From Sphagnum compactum (lineage: Eukaryota > Bryophyta > Sphagnopsida > Sphagnales), in assembly GCA_965153455.1 (NCBI GenBank), contig OZ234493.1, forward strand, positions 24,852,213 to 24,916,212: DNA of 64,000 bases, written 5' to 3'. Within the stretch, counting starts at the first letter, position 1, and each line of letters opens with the position of its first letter. The notes under the pieces are model-generated. The model worked only from the letters and a program-made list of their open reading frames with translations, had not been told where the DNA came from and searched no databases. Positions 62,672 to 64,000 of the stretch are shown here, one piece after another. The position numbers and the translations under genes were made by a program.

Positions 62672-63951
62672 TTTAAAACCAGGTTCAATGTTATTACAAC
62701 TGTAAATTAGATTTTTTTCGGGGGGCGGGGGGATGTTGAGGCACACACCCTTAGTGTGAATCAAGTCTTGGTCACAGGTTTAGTTCTGTTAATTGGGGTT
62801 AACGGGATATTTGATCTGTATGATCTGGTCATCATGCATTGCTTTGTAAATAGTCATTCATTTGTTAAGAGTGGGATTCACAGGCTGCAGTCTGCAATCA
62901 TAGTGGTAAACACTGTGTTTGCCAAAACTAGAGATTATTATGCAGCTATGTACATTTTTACAATTAATTGTGATTGGTGATTGATTTTCAGTATTGGCAC
63001 TGTTTGGTGAGTTTAAGCAGCCACAGCTGTGTTCACCGCTTTCAAACATTTTATCCAACTGCTTCTTTGAGTCATCATTTTGGTGTTTCCTTCTTTTCTG
63101 TCTTGCTGGCTCACAGATAGAAGGTTTTATAAGATGCCAATTTTGGCCTGTTGGATGTTTAATCGATTCACAATGGCACGAAAGAATTGGCAGCTGAGAA
63201 GATGTGAACTTTGAGAGTTTGGAGTTCAACACAGGTCTGTGTAAATAACTTCCAGTTCTCTTCAAACTTGTTGCAGAACACCCATCTTCTGTCGTATCAG
63301 TCCAAAGCTTAGACAATCGCACATCAGTGTTGCTCCTTTTCTCACGAGATGTTCCAGGCTTTGTTGAAAGTTCTGTTTTGACCTCCATATACAAATCTTC
63401 AAGGAGACTTGCACAACAGTGTAAGCAAGCAAACATATTGATGACTGAAAGTTTTGCTCTGCAATGTAGCATACCCCTATCTATCTTGTTTCATGCTTAA
63501 AGGAGAGCTGCACAGAGTGGAGCAAAACAGCAAATCATGTCTGAAGTTTTGCTCTACAGTGTAGACCTACCTCATTGTCAATGCTTGAAAGAAGACTTGC
63601 AGATTTATCTGTGCATTGTGAATTCAGGCTAAAGGTTTTTTTAATATATGCTGTGGAAAATTGTGGGACACTCTGAAATGGTGATTTTGTACAGTGCCCG
63701 AGTTTCAGATTCCTCGAGAATGTCAGAAGCCTTTTCTGGCGATTTCTCAGATTCTCTGACATGTTCAAGTAGGAGAAGGATCTAAATCTTTCTAACATTT
63801 CTCACAGAAAGTTAGCTCAAGGAGGCACTTGTAATCAGCTGCTTGTTTCAATTTCCAACAAACCCGTGAGGAAGCCAAGGATGTGTATTCTGCATGTTGT
63901 CCATTACCATGTTGGTATTTACATCTTTTGATGTTCATAATAATCAATAAA
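62672..63951 (+). other. Probable long 3' UTR of gene C
   Basis: AATAAA at 63946-63951 is a good poly(A) signal about 1.28 kb after the TGA stop (62669-62671). A pyrimidine-rich acceptor-like site (TTGATTTTCAG, about 62991) hints at a UTR intron. A diverged tandem duplication of about 100 bp (landmark AGTTTTGCTCT at about 63449 and 63546) lies within it. A 204-codon antisense frame (62858-63472) is discussed among the findings. Confidence 0.45.
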
Positions 63952-64000
63952 ATAATTTTAAAAAACCCTCACAAATGACATAACAAAGAGAACCCAAAAG

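Noticed and set aside
1-64000. CRISPR arrays, operons, bacterial ribosome-binding sites
   Set aside because: The window is eukaryotic nuclear DNA. The regular repeats found are minisatellites or transposon relics without the repeat-spacer pattern.

Overview
The window reads as nuclear DNA of a land plant. It has three split genes with GT-AG introns, all on the + strand. One encodes a chloroplast-lumen protease with a two-part targeting peptide, and another encodes a plant-type AT-hook/Tudor chromatin protein. The long gene-free AT-rich block, many small foldback elements and CACTA-type transposons suggest a genome with large intergenic regions. A non-seed plant (lycophyte, fern or bryophyte) is my guess, but the sequence does not settle the lineage.

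Layout. Positions 1 to about 36,880 are very AT-rich and I find no gene there. The block holds a complete non-autonomous CACTA element (1910-4450, TSD ACA), a 112-bp CACTA-type MITE (25491-25602, TSD ACT), several foldback elements clustered at 13.7-15.6 kb, and a repeat family with pieces at 14.3-15.3, 18.8, 29.9 and 37.7 kb. It also has long degenerate tandem arrays at 7.5-7.9 kb and 11.6-13 kb. From about 36.9 to 42 kb the composition becomes mixed. This part is still gene-free but carries hairpins, including a 26-bp fully paired one at 39763-39864 that resembles a microRNA precursor.

From 42 kb on the DNA is genic. Gene A (42766-47575, 8 exons, about 464 aa) encodes a protein with two Tudor-like modules and several AT-hooks, probably a DNA- and chromatin-binding factor. 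Gene B (51039-55237, about 10 exons, about 394 aa) is a gene I do not recognise; I assembled its exons by phase matching. Gene C (59091-62671, 10 exons, 547 aa) is a carboxyl-terminal processing protease (S41A, PDZ domain, Ser/Lys dyad) closest to the CTPA3 type. Spacers between the genes are about 3.5-3.9 kb and contain UTRs, microsatellites and minisatellites. The three genes show no sign of working together; they are ordinary neighbours in a gene island next to a repeat-rich block.
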